A stretch of DNA of 64,000 nt, from the NCBI GenBank assembly GCA_021464415.1, contig CM038466.1, forward strand, positions 30,410,833-30,474,832, given 5' to 3'. The notes under the pieces were generated by a model, which searched no databases, was not told the DNA's origin, and worked only from the letters and a program-made list of their open reading frames with translations. Source of the stretch: Lonicera japonica. Lineage: Eukaryota > Streptophyta > Magnoliopsida > Dipsacales > Caprifoliaceae. Every line of letters starts with the position of its first letter. The stretch's first letter is position 1. Below, piece by piece: positions 46,001 to 56,121 of this stretch. Both the position numbers and the translations under genes were made by a program.

Positions 46001-47096
46001 TCCATGAAAGGTTAGGTTAAAGCGATATTGAAAGTTGAGAAAAAAAATTAGGAATTAGCAATGAGCACTGTTCCCAATACTTGATATGAATCCCCTGTCC
46101 GTAGTTCGTTGGTAAACTTTTCTTGCTTTAGGCGGAATGGAATTTTTTGAATCATCACTATATCAAATGCATTTGGCGACAAAATTTATTTTTTTCCCTC
46201 TAAAGACAATTATTTGTGTAATTAGAAGTGAGGGAAGTTAGTCAGTAAAACAATCTTAACGATGAAAATGTACATACCTATTCTTGTCGATAATGAGAAT
46301 GGATTGTGTATACTGATCGAAAAGGCGCCGAGCCAAACATGCAGGTAATGGTGAAGAGCTAATGAGTTGGTTGTTTTGTTCATGGAAGACTCCATCCAGT
46401 AAGATTAAACAGCTGAAAAACATTCATAACACATAATTAGTAAACAATAGCACCAAAATATATACACACATGAATACAGGCCAATTAGTCTAGTGCAAAT
46501 GGTTGTTATGTCGATTGGACCTTTAGCGACAACATTTTTTGGATTCTATTTAGCGACGATTCCACTACTAAAACGGTCTATATGCATAAGGTCCATCTGT
46601 GTAAGAGCAAACTTAAATATATATGTATGTATGTATGCATGAGTGTTTTCAATTGGTGGGCCATTTACGAATATGGCATGCCATTTCATCATCTCGTGTA
46701 CGTAATTTCATGCAAATTGTAACTTTAGATATTGTATTTCGCTTTTTTCTCATAACTTTACACATGCTATTTAGCGCGCAACAAAATGCTATTGAAGACA
46801 CTGATATACAGAGAAATGGAGAGAGAAATGTTGTACTCGCAAAAAAAAGTGCAAAAAAATGTGTGCACAAGATGAAATATTAGTTCATTACTGGAAGAAG
46901 AGTGGCCGTGTTTCAACTCTTAAGGAGGTGACACCTTTTTCAAGTTCAATTTTTGTGCACTAAGTATAACATATTCTTACTTGGAAGGTTGGGGATGGTA
47001 AAACCAAAGGCAAATGTAAGTGCATCCAAAAGAGTTGATTATTTGTTGAAGAAAATTGGTTCTGTCTCCTTCATTGAGGAGGAAAATTGAATCCAT
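43041..47096 (-). CDS. bHLH041-like transcription factor, copy B (8 exons, 526 aa)
   Basis: Exons in transcript order: 46981-47096, 46278-46412, 45516-45621, 45368-45382, 45166-45228, 44261-44959, 43631-44008, 43041-43109. Exon lengths equal those of copy A except exon 2 (135 versus 126 nt). All splice sites and frames are intact. It has the same markers: GCTYICLWFYHPQPS, LFDQYTQSILII, MGCNAGEIEMG, LFPEDF, the basic region HVMSERKRRKKLNERF near 351, helix 2 from KDKTSVL, the ACT-like end and TFQEAVRRVVDDMAH. Differences from copy A are scattered substitutions (for example Arg for Gly after the exon 2-3 junction, His for Leu in exon 1). Both genes look functional by sequence; any difference in expression is unknown. 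Confidence 0.88.
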
Positions 47097-47114
47097 TTAC
47101 CTAGCTACCACTAC

Positions 47115-47164
<50 letters not shown>

Positions 47165-47200
47165 CTCTTGATTTGCTTATTATATATATACTCTTTCTCT
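47097..47200 (-). promoter_or_regulatory. Proximal promoter and CT-rich leader of bHLH copy B
   Basis: A (GA)22 microsatellite at 47119-47162 (CT on the coding strand) lies 22 bp upstream of the ATG, with a TATATATA-type TATA region at about 47181-47191. Same layout as copy A, with a shorter repeat. Confidence 0.55.
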
Positions 47201-47934
47201 CTCATTTTCTTAAAAGTTTCTAGATGAAATTAAATAGCCTAATGTGAATTGGACTTTAATGTTGAACCAAAACAAGTGATTGAGGGGGACATGGAATGAG
47301 ACAGTTGGAAGGTAGTTTAAAATTAGCTTCTCTAGATTATGAAGTCAAAGTCTTGATAAAAGTAATAATTTCTTGTTTTATGCGTCTCTTTGATAATAAT
47401 ATGGAAAAAGAAAACAAAAATAATTAATTTTTGTGAGAAGTTAGAAAATAAGTTGAGACATGTTATGAACTGTCTTCTTACTTTGTTATTTTTTTCATGG
47501 AGAAATTTTCTTTGATGGTTAAGGAAGAAATTTTTTCTACAAAAACTAATGAATGATGTATGACATCTACTCATAAAATGAGCATAAAATTGAGAGTATC
47601 TCATTACATGACTTAACTTATTTTTCAACTTCTTACTTAAATCAAGTGTTTTTATTTTTCTTTTTTATATTATTATCAAACGGAGCATAAGTGTTGATAC
47701 TTGTTATGATTTATCTGATTAAATTTTAGAGATTGATTGGTGCGGCAAAGTGTAATTGTACCAAAATATTTAATTAAATTTTATAAATTGATTGGTACGA
47801 AAGACATGTAAAACTTGGTATTTGTTGAAAACTCTATATTTAGTAAATACTTATTTGTCACATGAGTTAGTTTAAATAATTAAACTGAATAAATAAATTG
47901 ATTTGTGTATTATTGTGGCCATGAAAAATAGTTA

Positions 47935-48867
47935 GGTTGTGTTTGGTTGCTCACTCTTTTTTTTTCCCAAAATTTAAAAAATTCAACTTAAAACCAACTC
48001 TACTTTCACACTTCCCAAAATTTATTTCACTATACTTTCTCTCTCTAATTTTTTTTTAAAAATGCCATAACTTTAAATCCAAAAATAAAAAATAATAAAA
48101 AATATATATTTGAAGCCTACTCATCGAGATCTATAAAATAAGATCCATTGTGACTATTTTTTGAATTTTTTTATGCATTTTTTTCATTGGTTAAAAAAAA
48201 GTCAAACAAAACCAAATTCATTTTTCAACATAAAAACTCTAAGGGTGTGTTTGACTGGGAGTATTTTCCATGGAAAATACTCATTTTCTACTTGATTTGA
48301 CAACTTAAGGTGTTTGATTAGCTTTTTTTTCTAGGGAAAATATTTTCCTACTTTTGCTCACACACTTACATTTTCCTTGTAAACAAGGAAAATATTTTCT
48401 TTTGGGGGGGGGGGGGGGGGGGGGCTAGATTTTATTTTCCAGGCAATTGCATGGTTTTCGAGACAATATTTTACCCATTTTCTATACTAAAAATGCTATA
48501 ACTTAAACTACAAAATTCAAAATTTAATAAAAATTTTATATTTAAAATCTACTCATCAAGATCAATTAAACAAGATCCATCATGACTATAAAATTATGTA
48601 AAAAAAATACTCATAATTTTTTATACATTAAAAATGCCACAATACAACCAATATTTTCCGGGTAGAAAATTAAGGCAATCAAACACATTTAATTACATTT
48701 TCCATGCAACTCAATTCTAGGCAATTCAATTACCTGGAACTTATTTTCTTTCCATGTAAATTCCATGCTTGCAATCAAACGCACCCTAACTTAAAATATT
48801 CAACCAAACACCAAATTTTTAAAAACTTATCTAGAAAACTTGTCTAGAAATATTAACCAAACACCAC
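47935..48867. mobile_element. Harbinger-like MITE carrying a nested MITE
   Basis: Left GGTTGTGTTTGGTT and right AACCAAACACCAC are inverted ends, with TTA target duplications at 47932-47934 and 48868-48870. It is interrupted by a second element at 48243-48786. The outer interior matches the older copy near 9000-9360. It is missing from the corresponding part of copy A (near 32670 and 34100). Confidence 0.82.
48243..48786. mobile_element. Nested Tourist-like MITE with a G21 run
   Basis: Left GGGTGTGTTTGACTGGGAG and right AATCAAACGCACCC are inverted ends, flanked by TAA on both sides (48240-48242, 48787-48789). It contains TTTTCC/GGAAAA-rich subterminal repeats and an uninterrupted run of 21 G at 48404-48424. 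Confidence 0.85.
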
Positions 48868-49117
48868 TTAAATGTCCAAAAAGGGCAAAAATCATATTGG
48901 TACGAAGTGAAATTGGGGGAGGACCACATCCAGAAAGAGAGATTTGGTTTGTCTGAAAAGCTTGAAAAGTAAGCAAAAACAGCCAACCAGGAAGTTAGAA
49001 AAGTATTGGTCAAAGATAATCTTATCAAATGGTTTGAGAAAAATAGTCAATTACATCCTACGTACCTACCTCCTTTCTAATTACACTCTCTAGCCCGTGT
49101 CGAGATTGCGATACTCT

Positions 49118-49645
49118 AAAAAGTTTCGTTTGATTCGGATATTAAAGAATAGAATGAGATTATTAATATTTTTTTTTATAATACTTTATTTAGTTCGCAC
49201 AAATGTATTAAAATTATTAATCTTGGAAATAATTTAATAGCACTCTTTGTGGTATCATTTAATATTAAGGGAGGTGTGGTATTGTTTATTCAGGATTAAG
49301 AAAAATGAACCATATATTTTTAAAAATGCCATTACTACTATAATATTTTCAAAAATGTAATTACTACTACTACTACTTATTATTATTATTATTATTATTA
49401 AATTTTTTTATTAGTTTTAAAATTTTTAATTTTTTTTAATTTTTTTATTCCAAAATATAATCTTGTATACAAGTTACAGAACCAAACATAGTATTAACAT
49501 CAACATGAAATATCACAGTACTAATACTGCATGAATCAAATATGGTATTGGTATTAAATTAATACTAGGATTAATAATCCAGTACTATTAATACTAATAT
49601 TATTAATCCCACTGACCCTAATACTTGAATCAAAAGAGGCACAAA
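49118..49645. mobile_element. TIR element in copy B at the position of the copy A MITE
   Basis: TTTCGTTTGATTCGGATATT at the left and the inverted AATACTTGAATCAAAAGAGG at the right bound an AT-rich block rich in AATATTAAT words. Flanking sequence (GATACTC... and AAAATCATT(T/G)TAGATG) is the same as that around 34385-34723 in copy A, but the inserts differ. Exact ends are uncertain. Confidence 0.55.
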
Positions 49646-49768
49646 ATCATTTTAGATGCGAAGTCGTACAAATTACTTTTTATGTAAATGAGTTCTTATT
49701 ATAGAGAATGTTTAAACGGTTTAATTTAAAATAGATGGCCACAATTATCATTTTGATTATAAAGTAAC

Positions 49769-50073
49769 TGTAGTACGATAATAGTGGTGTAGTGGCGTTT
49801 GGCACGATTATGTACAGGCTCGTACGATTCGTTATGATTCTCTTCACGTATTCCTCGTGTACTTTTCACGTGTTAGGTCACGGGTGATTTTCTATATTGA
49901 AGTCGGTCTCGGCTTGGCCATATCGGCTCCCTTGGTTGCTGGCAAGTCGCCACCTCCCTTGTTTATTTCTTTTACGCACGTCAAACCTGTGGGCCTGGCT
50001 CGCCACTTGGGCTCCTAAATAGGTTAGGTCGGTCCAATTTGTCTTAACCAAATTTTATGCTTCCTCAGTAACA
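49769..50073. mobile_element. Solo LTR (305 bp) in copy B
   Basis: Starts TGTAGTACG, ends CTCAGTAACA, and is flanked by the 5-bp duplication GTAAC (49764-49768, 50074-50078). It is GC-richer than its surroundings. Copy A shows AAAGTAATGGCTAAAA near 34845-34860 without the insert. There is no internal coding region, primer site or second LTR, so a solo LTR left by recombination is the simplest reading. Confidence 0.72.
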
Positions 50074-50352
50074 GTAACTATTTTAAAAGATTTAGATCCC
50101 TTCCGGCTAATCATTGTCTTTATGATGATAGTTAACATTATTACCGTACTACAAAATTGTTGGCATCAATTATTCATTTTTGGTTCTCAGCAAGTTATAT
50201 TTCATTTTCATTTAGTGTGTGTTTAATTCATTTTTTTTATATTTAGTGATATTTAAATGACTAATTTTACATTGAATTAAATCCTATACCAGATTATTTA
50301 TTTATTGTTATTTAAGTTACTTAGATACTACAACTTCAAAAGAATGTAACAG

Positions 50353-50385
<33 letters not shown>

Positions 50386-51523
50386 GACAAATAATTATAA
50401 CAAATTAATATGTATTCTTATAATTTTTTGGCTAAATAGCATAAAATAGTAATGCATTTTTATCCTTTTAACACTTTCAGCATCCAACTTTTTTTGCGGT
50501 CAATTGTGGTAATGAATTTTTAATTAATATAGACAAAAAACTAAATTTATTTACATGAACCACCCCTAACTTTTAATGTATTTATACAAACCACTCTTAA
50601 CTTTTTAATTTTGTATTATATGTATTTTCATAGACTACCCTTTTACCAAAATCCTTCAATTTATTCCCATTTAGATTAAATTTTCCTATTTCCATAAAAA
50701 AAATAAAATCAAGCACGCTTGAACCAAAAAAAGAAAAAGGAGAAAATACACAGTTCAGAAGTTTGCAAAGCTCTATCACTGGAAATTTCATTTTGAGGGC
50801 TTCTTTTTCTATAAAATTTTCTATAAAGTTTTTTAATGCAAGGTTACGGATGGATCTCATTGATAGCAATTAAAAAGTTCATTATTTGGATTGACACAAA
50901 AAAAAGAAGTTAAATGCCGAAAGTATTAAAAAGACAAACGTTTGTTATTATATTTTTCCATTTAACCTATTTTTTTTAATTGTCCAAGAGTTGAGACTTG
51001 GCTTGATAGTTCAATAAAAAAAGTATTGATTTATAATCAAGATGTAAACTCAAATACAAGTCAAATACACGTCACACCTCTTTTTTTCCTGTTCTTGCAA
51101 TATTTATACACTAGATTTATTTGTGTATCGTCCTATATCAAGAAGTTGTCAAAGAGTTGATTCAAAAGAAAATTTTCAAATAAATGAGAATGTAACATGA
51201 TATAGTAGAATATATATAAGTTACACACGAGTTGAATGACCTGTCTCTTTCACTTCAGTTTTTCTTTTGTTTCCATATATAACCTATACATTTTATTATA
51301 TATATTCTTTGGTGTTCACACATTACTTATACCTTTGAATTTATTTTTACTTGTACCTTTGAATTTATTTTTATAGCTTTAATATATCTTTAGTTCTTAC
51401 TCAATTACCTTCCACACCAAGAAAGGGTTTGTGTTCACATTGGTTTAGTTACGAGCAGGGGGAGAGGCATAAATTTTATCAAAGATAATATTTTTTAAAT
51501 TAATGGAAACATTTTAATACTAT
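50074..51523. other. Non-coding AT-rich part of copy B
   Basis: Homologous in patches to copy A 34860-37224. It has an (AT)n microsatellite at about 50355-50385 where copy A carries the Mutator-like MITE. No gene. Confidence 0.5.
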
Positions 51524-52393
51524 GGTGTGTTTGTCGTGCCGAATACCAGATAAGATTGGATAAAGACCGGATATAATTAGAGTCATAATTAGTCGGTTAG
51601 GAATAATGCGGGATATGATAAGAAATGAATCAGTCGGATAAGGATTAAGCGGAATTGGACAGAATAATGATTAGTCAGATACATATTTAATAAACTTTAT
51701 ATTTGATGGAATCCTGCTTTACAAGTCCGGATATCATATAACACAACTAGCTTTTATTTTAAAAATACATGCAATTTTAATTGTTGTCCATAACAATTTT
51801 TTTTTTTTTGCTAATCAATTCTCCTATTTATAAGTAAGCTTCGTAAAAAAGTTTTTAGAGAGAAAACTTCGATATTACATATAATATTTACGACTAGGCA
51901 TTAAATACAGTTTCAAATTCTAATGTAAATATTATTTTTTATAAAAGTAAAGTTTCTTATAAATACCTTCATTTAATAAAAGAAAAATAAAAATACCATA
52001 TTATACGAGAAATGAATTTTATTAGTTGAGCTACTGTGATTTTGGTGGTTCATTAATCAATTTGACTATTTAAAGGGCGTGAAGAAGGATATAGAAATTA
52101 ATTAATTAAAAATTTATTTTTATATTAGTTTTGTTATCCAACAACCACGAGATAAAATAATACCATATATAGTGGTGGTATAATTTTATCCGATTCTAAT
52201 GAGATAAAAAGATAATTAATCCTGAATGCAATCACGTCTTGTATTGCACCAAATGCGCGAAGGGTAAAGATATCATATTCACCCTGCACCAAACACGGAT
52301 ATGATTTGTTTATCTTGTTCTTTTTGACAATAAACACTAGATATGATTAATTAATTCAATCACACCTATAATCCTGCGCGACAAATACACCCC
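51524..52393. mobile_element. Old TIR element present in both duplicates (copy B)
   Basis: Orthologous to 37225-38101: left GGTGTGTTTGTCGTG, right GACAAATACACCCC. Its presence at the same position in both copies dates it before the duplication. Confidence 0.6.
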
Positions 52394-52938
52394 TAGCTAG
52401 AATATATACAAACCTTTAATGGCTAGAAATATGTGTATATATTATTTTCATCAAACAAAAATATATCTATATCTCCAAATATGTATATATTGTAAAGTCT
52501 AAAATAGTTTGGCTTTATTCTTTCGACAAAAACACTTGTACTTGTAAGTTGTTTGAGTCGTTCGAGATTATACTTGGCATTTGAATTTAATTTCCTAGGT
52601 GTTGGTTTTCATAAAATCTTTTTGGGTCGAATTATTTTTTTTTACTATTTTTGTTAGTATTTTTTTCGTGTCTATAATTTTTTGACTAAATGAATAAATG
52701 ATACAACTCTTGGATTATGTTTATGTTACTAACATATTTCTAGAGTTGCTTCAAAAATTTAGGTCAAATTGAAATTCAAACAAATTTAACATAGCGGAAA
52801 AAAAGAAAAGAAAAGATGAATTTAAAGGAAAGGATTTATAAACCCACGTGTGGGGAAGTTTTGTTTTATATAAATGTGTGGTTGCTTTCAAATCGATTAG
52901 GCCAAGCCATCATTTAATCTAATTCCACATCCCACTTA

Positions 52939-53256
52939 GGCCTGGTTTGATTCGCGAATTTAAAAATTAAAGAAAAAAGGTCTTATTTTTTTTATTTGAT
53001 AAACACAAATTCTAAAAATATTTTTCTAACAGAGCGGAAAGTAAGGGGTAAAATCATTCCTTTTAAAATTCATGCGATTGATTTTCTCTTATGATTTAAT
53101 AGCATCTATTACAATAAATTTGCACAATAATATCACTACCTAAATACTTTCTATATTTTACCAAACACAAGAAAGGAAACTTGGCATGAACTTTAGTTTT
53201 CCACCCCCATAGGAAGGATAAGGGAATTGATTTCCTTTCCGTGAAACAAACGATGC
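52939..53256. mobile_element. Tourist/Harbinger-like MITE (copy B only)
   Basis: Left GGCCTGGTTTGATTCG and right GTGAAACAAACGATGC are degenerate inverted ends. The flanks are TTA (52936-52938) and TTC (53257-53259). The same family as 34385-34723 but in the opposite orientation. Copy A has CACTTAATGTATGACTAG uninterrupted near 38773-38790. Confidence 0.78.
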
Positions 53257-53259
53257 TTC

Positions 53260-55111
53260 AATTTATGACTAGTTTTGTTGAATGAATGGATGGATCGGTA
53301 CAAATTTTGTTAATTTGGACTTGCCTGGAGAAAACTTGGGATTTGAAATTAAATTTTCTATTTTGGACTGATATACTTTTTTGATGTTAGACTAGTCCGG
53401 TCTATATTTTTGGGTAGCTTATTTTTATCGCCAAAATTCTTATTTTCAGTATTTTTAACATTTTTTAAAAAAATTTTGAGTCTATAAACTTTTGTGCATA
53501 TAGTTGGTGTACTACATGGATACCTCGTTAATTATGTTGTTTTCTTATCTGCTTAATGGCTGCATATTAGAAAATATTAAATAGGTTTTCCGGAATGAAA
53601 ATCCATTTTTTTTATTCGATTAAAACTTGTTTTTGAGAATCCCACCGCTAAATAAAAAATATATGATTAATTTATTTATTTGCTTCTGCACATGCTCGCT
53701 CTAACTTTTTCATATATTTGTCTGTGTGTATGTGTCGTAGCGATTTTAACTTTTAATTTTAAAAGTTCATTTTTTTATACAAGATAGATTATCAAATAGA
53801 TTCGGTTGCTCAATGGGGAAACGATGGCTGGAAGATTCGAACCTGAACAGCTCCTGTGAATATACTAGCATATAATCAAAAAAGCTAAAACCTAAATCTT
53901 AATTTAAATATTTTTAACTCTTGCAAATATATAAATTAAGCCTCTTACCCTTCAATTGGATCCCTACCCTTTATCCCTTTCCTCCTCGAACCCCAAATCT
54001 TTACGTGGATGTAGCTCACTCCATTCGACCTGCGTTAAAATTTGTTTTCTAGCCCACCAATGTTTAAATTTGTGGACTTAAATGGGTGCCTTCATAGTTT
54101 TTCACCCCTTTGGGCCTACTTTAGCCCACCAATATTTAATATTTAGACTCAAATGATTGTGAAACTAACCCATTTAAAGCGCATATTAGTTTTGTTTTGA
54201 AAAACTAAAACCTTAATTTTAAACTCGACTTGTCTCACCTTAATTTTTTCCAACGCATTGTGATTAATTATATTATATAATAGAGCATTTAAAGAAAAAT
54301 CTTAATTTTCAAGTCAGCTTGAATCAAACAAGTTAAATTTCTAGAACTTGAAATTGATCCAAACTCATGACGAACTTTTGTTGAGAATTCATATAAGTCT
54401 CTGTTGAACCTGACCTATTTGCTAGGGGTCTTGTTTTGATACTACATCACCTTTGTCCATATATTCTTACAAATATAAAGCAAGTCTTGAATGAGTTATA
54501 TTAAAAAAGCAAGATAAGCGACTTGAATTTGTATCTCCTGCTTTAAGACTTAAATTTGGAAATATTGTCTAGCCTTTATTTCGTACCAAAAAAAAAAAAA
54601 TAAATCAACAAAATTCGAACTCATACATCCCCTCCACCAAATTAGAGTTGTGTAAGCTAAAAAAAGTCAACCACAATCCATCCCCTCCACGTCGAACACT
54701 TATATTTCATACCCTTCTTGTAAAAAGGAAAACGAACAAAAAAAAAAAAATTCAGCAAAACCATTGTATTTCTTATTAGTTTTAAAAGAAAAGTTTAAAA
54801 ATATAATAAATAACATAGTGGTCTAGAATGATTTTATCACTACAAGCAACAAGGTTATTTACGTTATTTTTAATTTGATGGTTCATACTTATTGAGTGTT
54901 CGGACTAATTTTGCGATCGCCGAGACACTCGTGTGAGGGGAAAAAGGGAAAAAATTACAGGTTAACGGGTCGACACTTAAACTATTTTATCCGACACTAA
55001 ACTTTTTGTCTTATTCATGCTTTTCACTTATCTCGACTTATTTAAAAATTGTTAGATTTTCAAAAAAAGTTTGATATTTATTTTTCATTTCCATGTTTTA
55101 AATTTGTCCTC

Positions 55112-55146
<35 letters not shown>

Positions 55147-55970
55147 TTGTGAAATAAAATGAACTTAAAATAGAAAAATCATTAACATTGGGCTACTCAA
55201 CATCTTTTAATTAATTTGTTTGCCAAAGATGAACTAAAAACCAAAGTTATCACAAAATATAAGTGTCATTCCATATTTATATGGAATACTAAAAAATAGT
55301 CATTTAGTCATACTCTAAATTCAAGTTTTAGTTCATCAATTACAAATAAATTTTTACAATTATATTTCGGTATGTCTCAATTTAATAGTATTATTAAATT
55401 TTTTTAACATAGCCAAAGCGTGTTAAAAATAAAAATAGTTTATTACTTGATTATCTCCCAAAAAATACTAGTAAGATAATGCTTTTACGTTTTTAATATA
55501 ATATATTATGTTATAAGATTTTTAATATAGTCTTAATTGTTAGACTATTTTGATTTTATTATTAATAATATTTATTTAAGAAAAATATCTGAATTCATTA
55601 TAATATCCTAAATAACTATACTATACAATTTTATTATTAATAATATCACGCGATTTATTTTATTTGAAAATGTATACTTTTTAATTGAATTGAGATAAAG
55701 TGAAAAATAATAATAATACAAAGAGTTTAGTGGCGGCTAAAAAAGTTTAAGGAGTGATATGTTAAACAAAGAGTTTAATGTATTTTTCCCAAGATAATTG
55801 TAGGTGCTTTGTCCAAGAAATAGAGGGATCCCCAAATTTTCTTTTCGCAATGGAAAATTTCCCAAATTCTGAATCAAATTAGCCCTAGCTATAGGAATTA
55901 AAACCTTCATTCACATCACAAATATCAACCCTCAATCTCCCGAAACTGAGAAAAAGTTCCGATTAACGTC
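53260..55970. other. End of copy B and intergenic DNA before the helicase gene
   Basis: The duplication ends at 54567. No gene is supported up to the helicase promoter. There is an (ATT)n microsatellite at 55113-55146 and AT-rich sequence otherwise. Confidence 0.5.
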
Positions 55971-56121
55971 GGTTAGGGTTTCAATCTTCCTCTTCAGGTA
56001 CGCACTTCTATATACCTATATACACACATACATATATACAATCAGTATATATATATATATATCTATATTGATTGATTGATTGATATTGATATCCACTATC
56101 CGCAAAATAATCACTGTAACA
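55971..56121 (+). promoter_or_regulatory. 5' leader of the helicase gene with telo-box and probable leader intron
   Basis: TTAGGGTTT (inverse telo-box) lies at 55973-55981. CTTCAG|GTACGC at 55997/55998 looks like a splice donor, and ATCAG near 56047 is the only plausible acceptor before the ATG. The stretch also holds TA and TTGA microsatellites. An upstream in-frame ATG at 56080 would add 14 residues (MILISTIRK...), but the family N-terminus suits 56122 better. Confidence 0.5.

Larger units (their letters stand above)
42135..54567. repeat. Tandem segmental duplication, copy B (12.4 kb)
   Basis: Begins ATTATCTTGTTGCG like copy A and ends ...TTTGGAAATATT at 54567, matching the copy A end at 42121-42131. 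It includes one bHLH gene, the old TIR element at 51524, and insertions of its own at 47935, 48243, 49769 and 52939. Confidence 0.92.
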
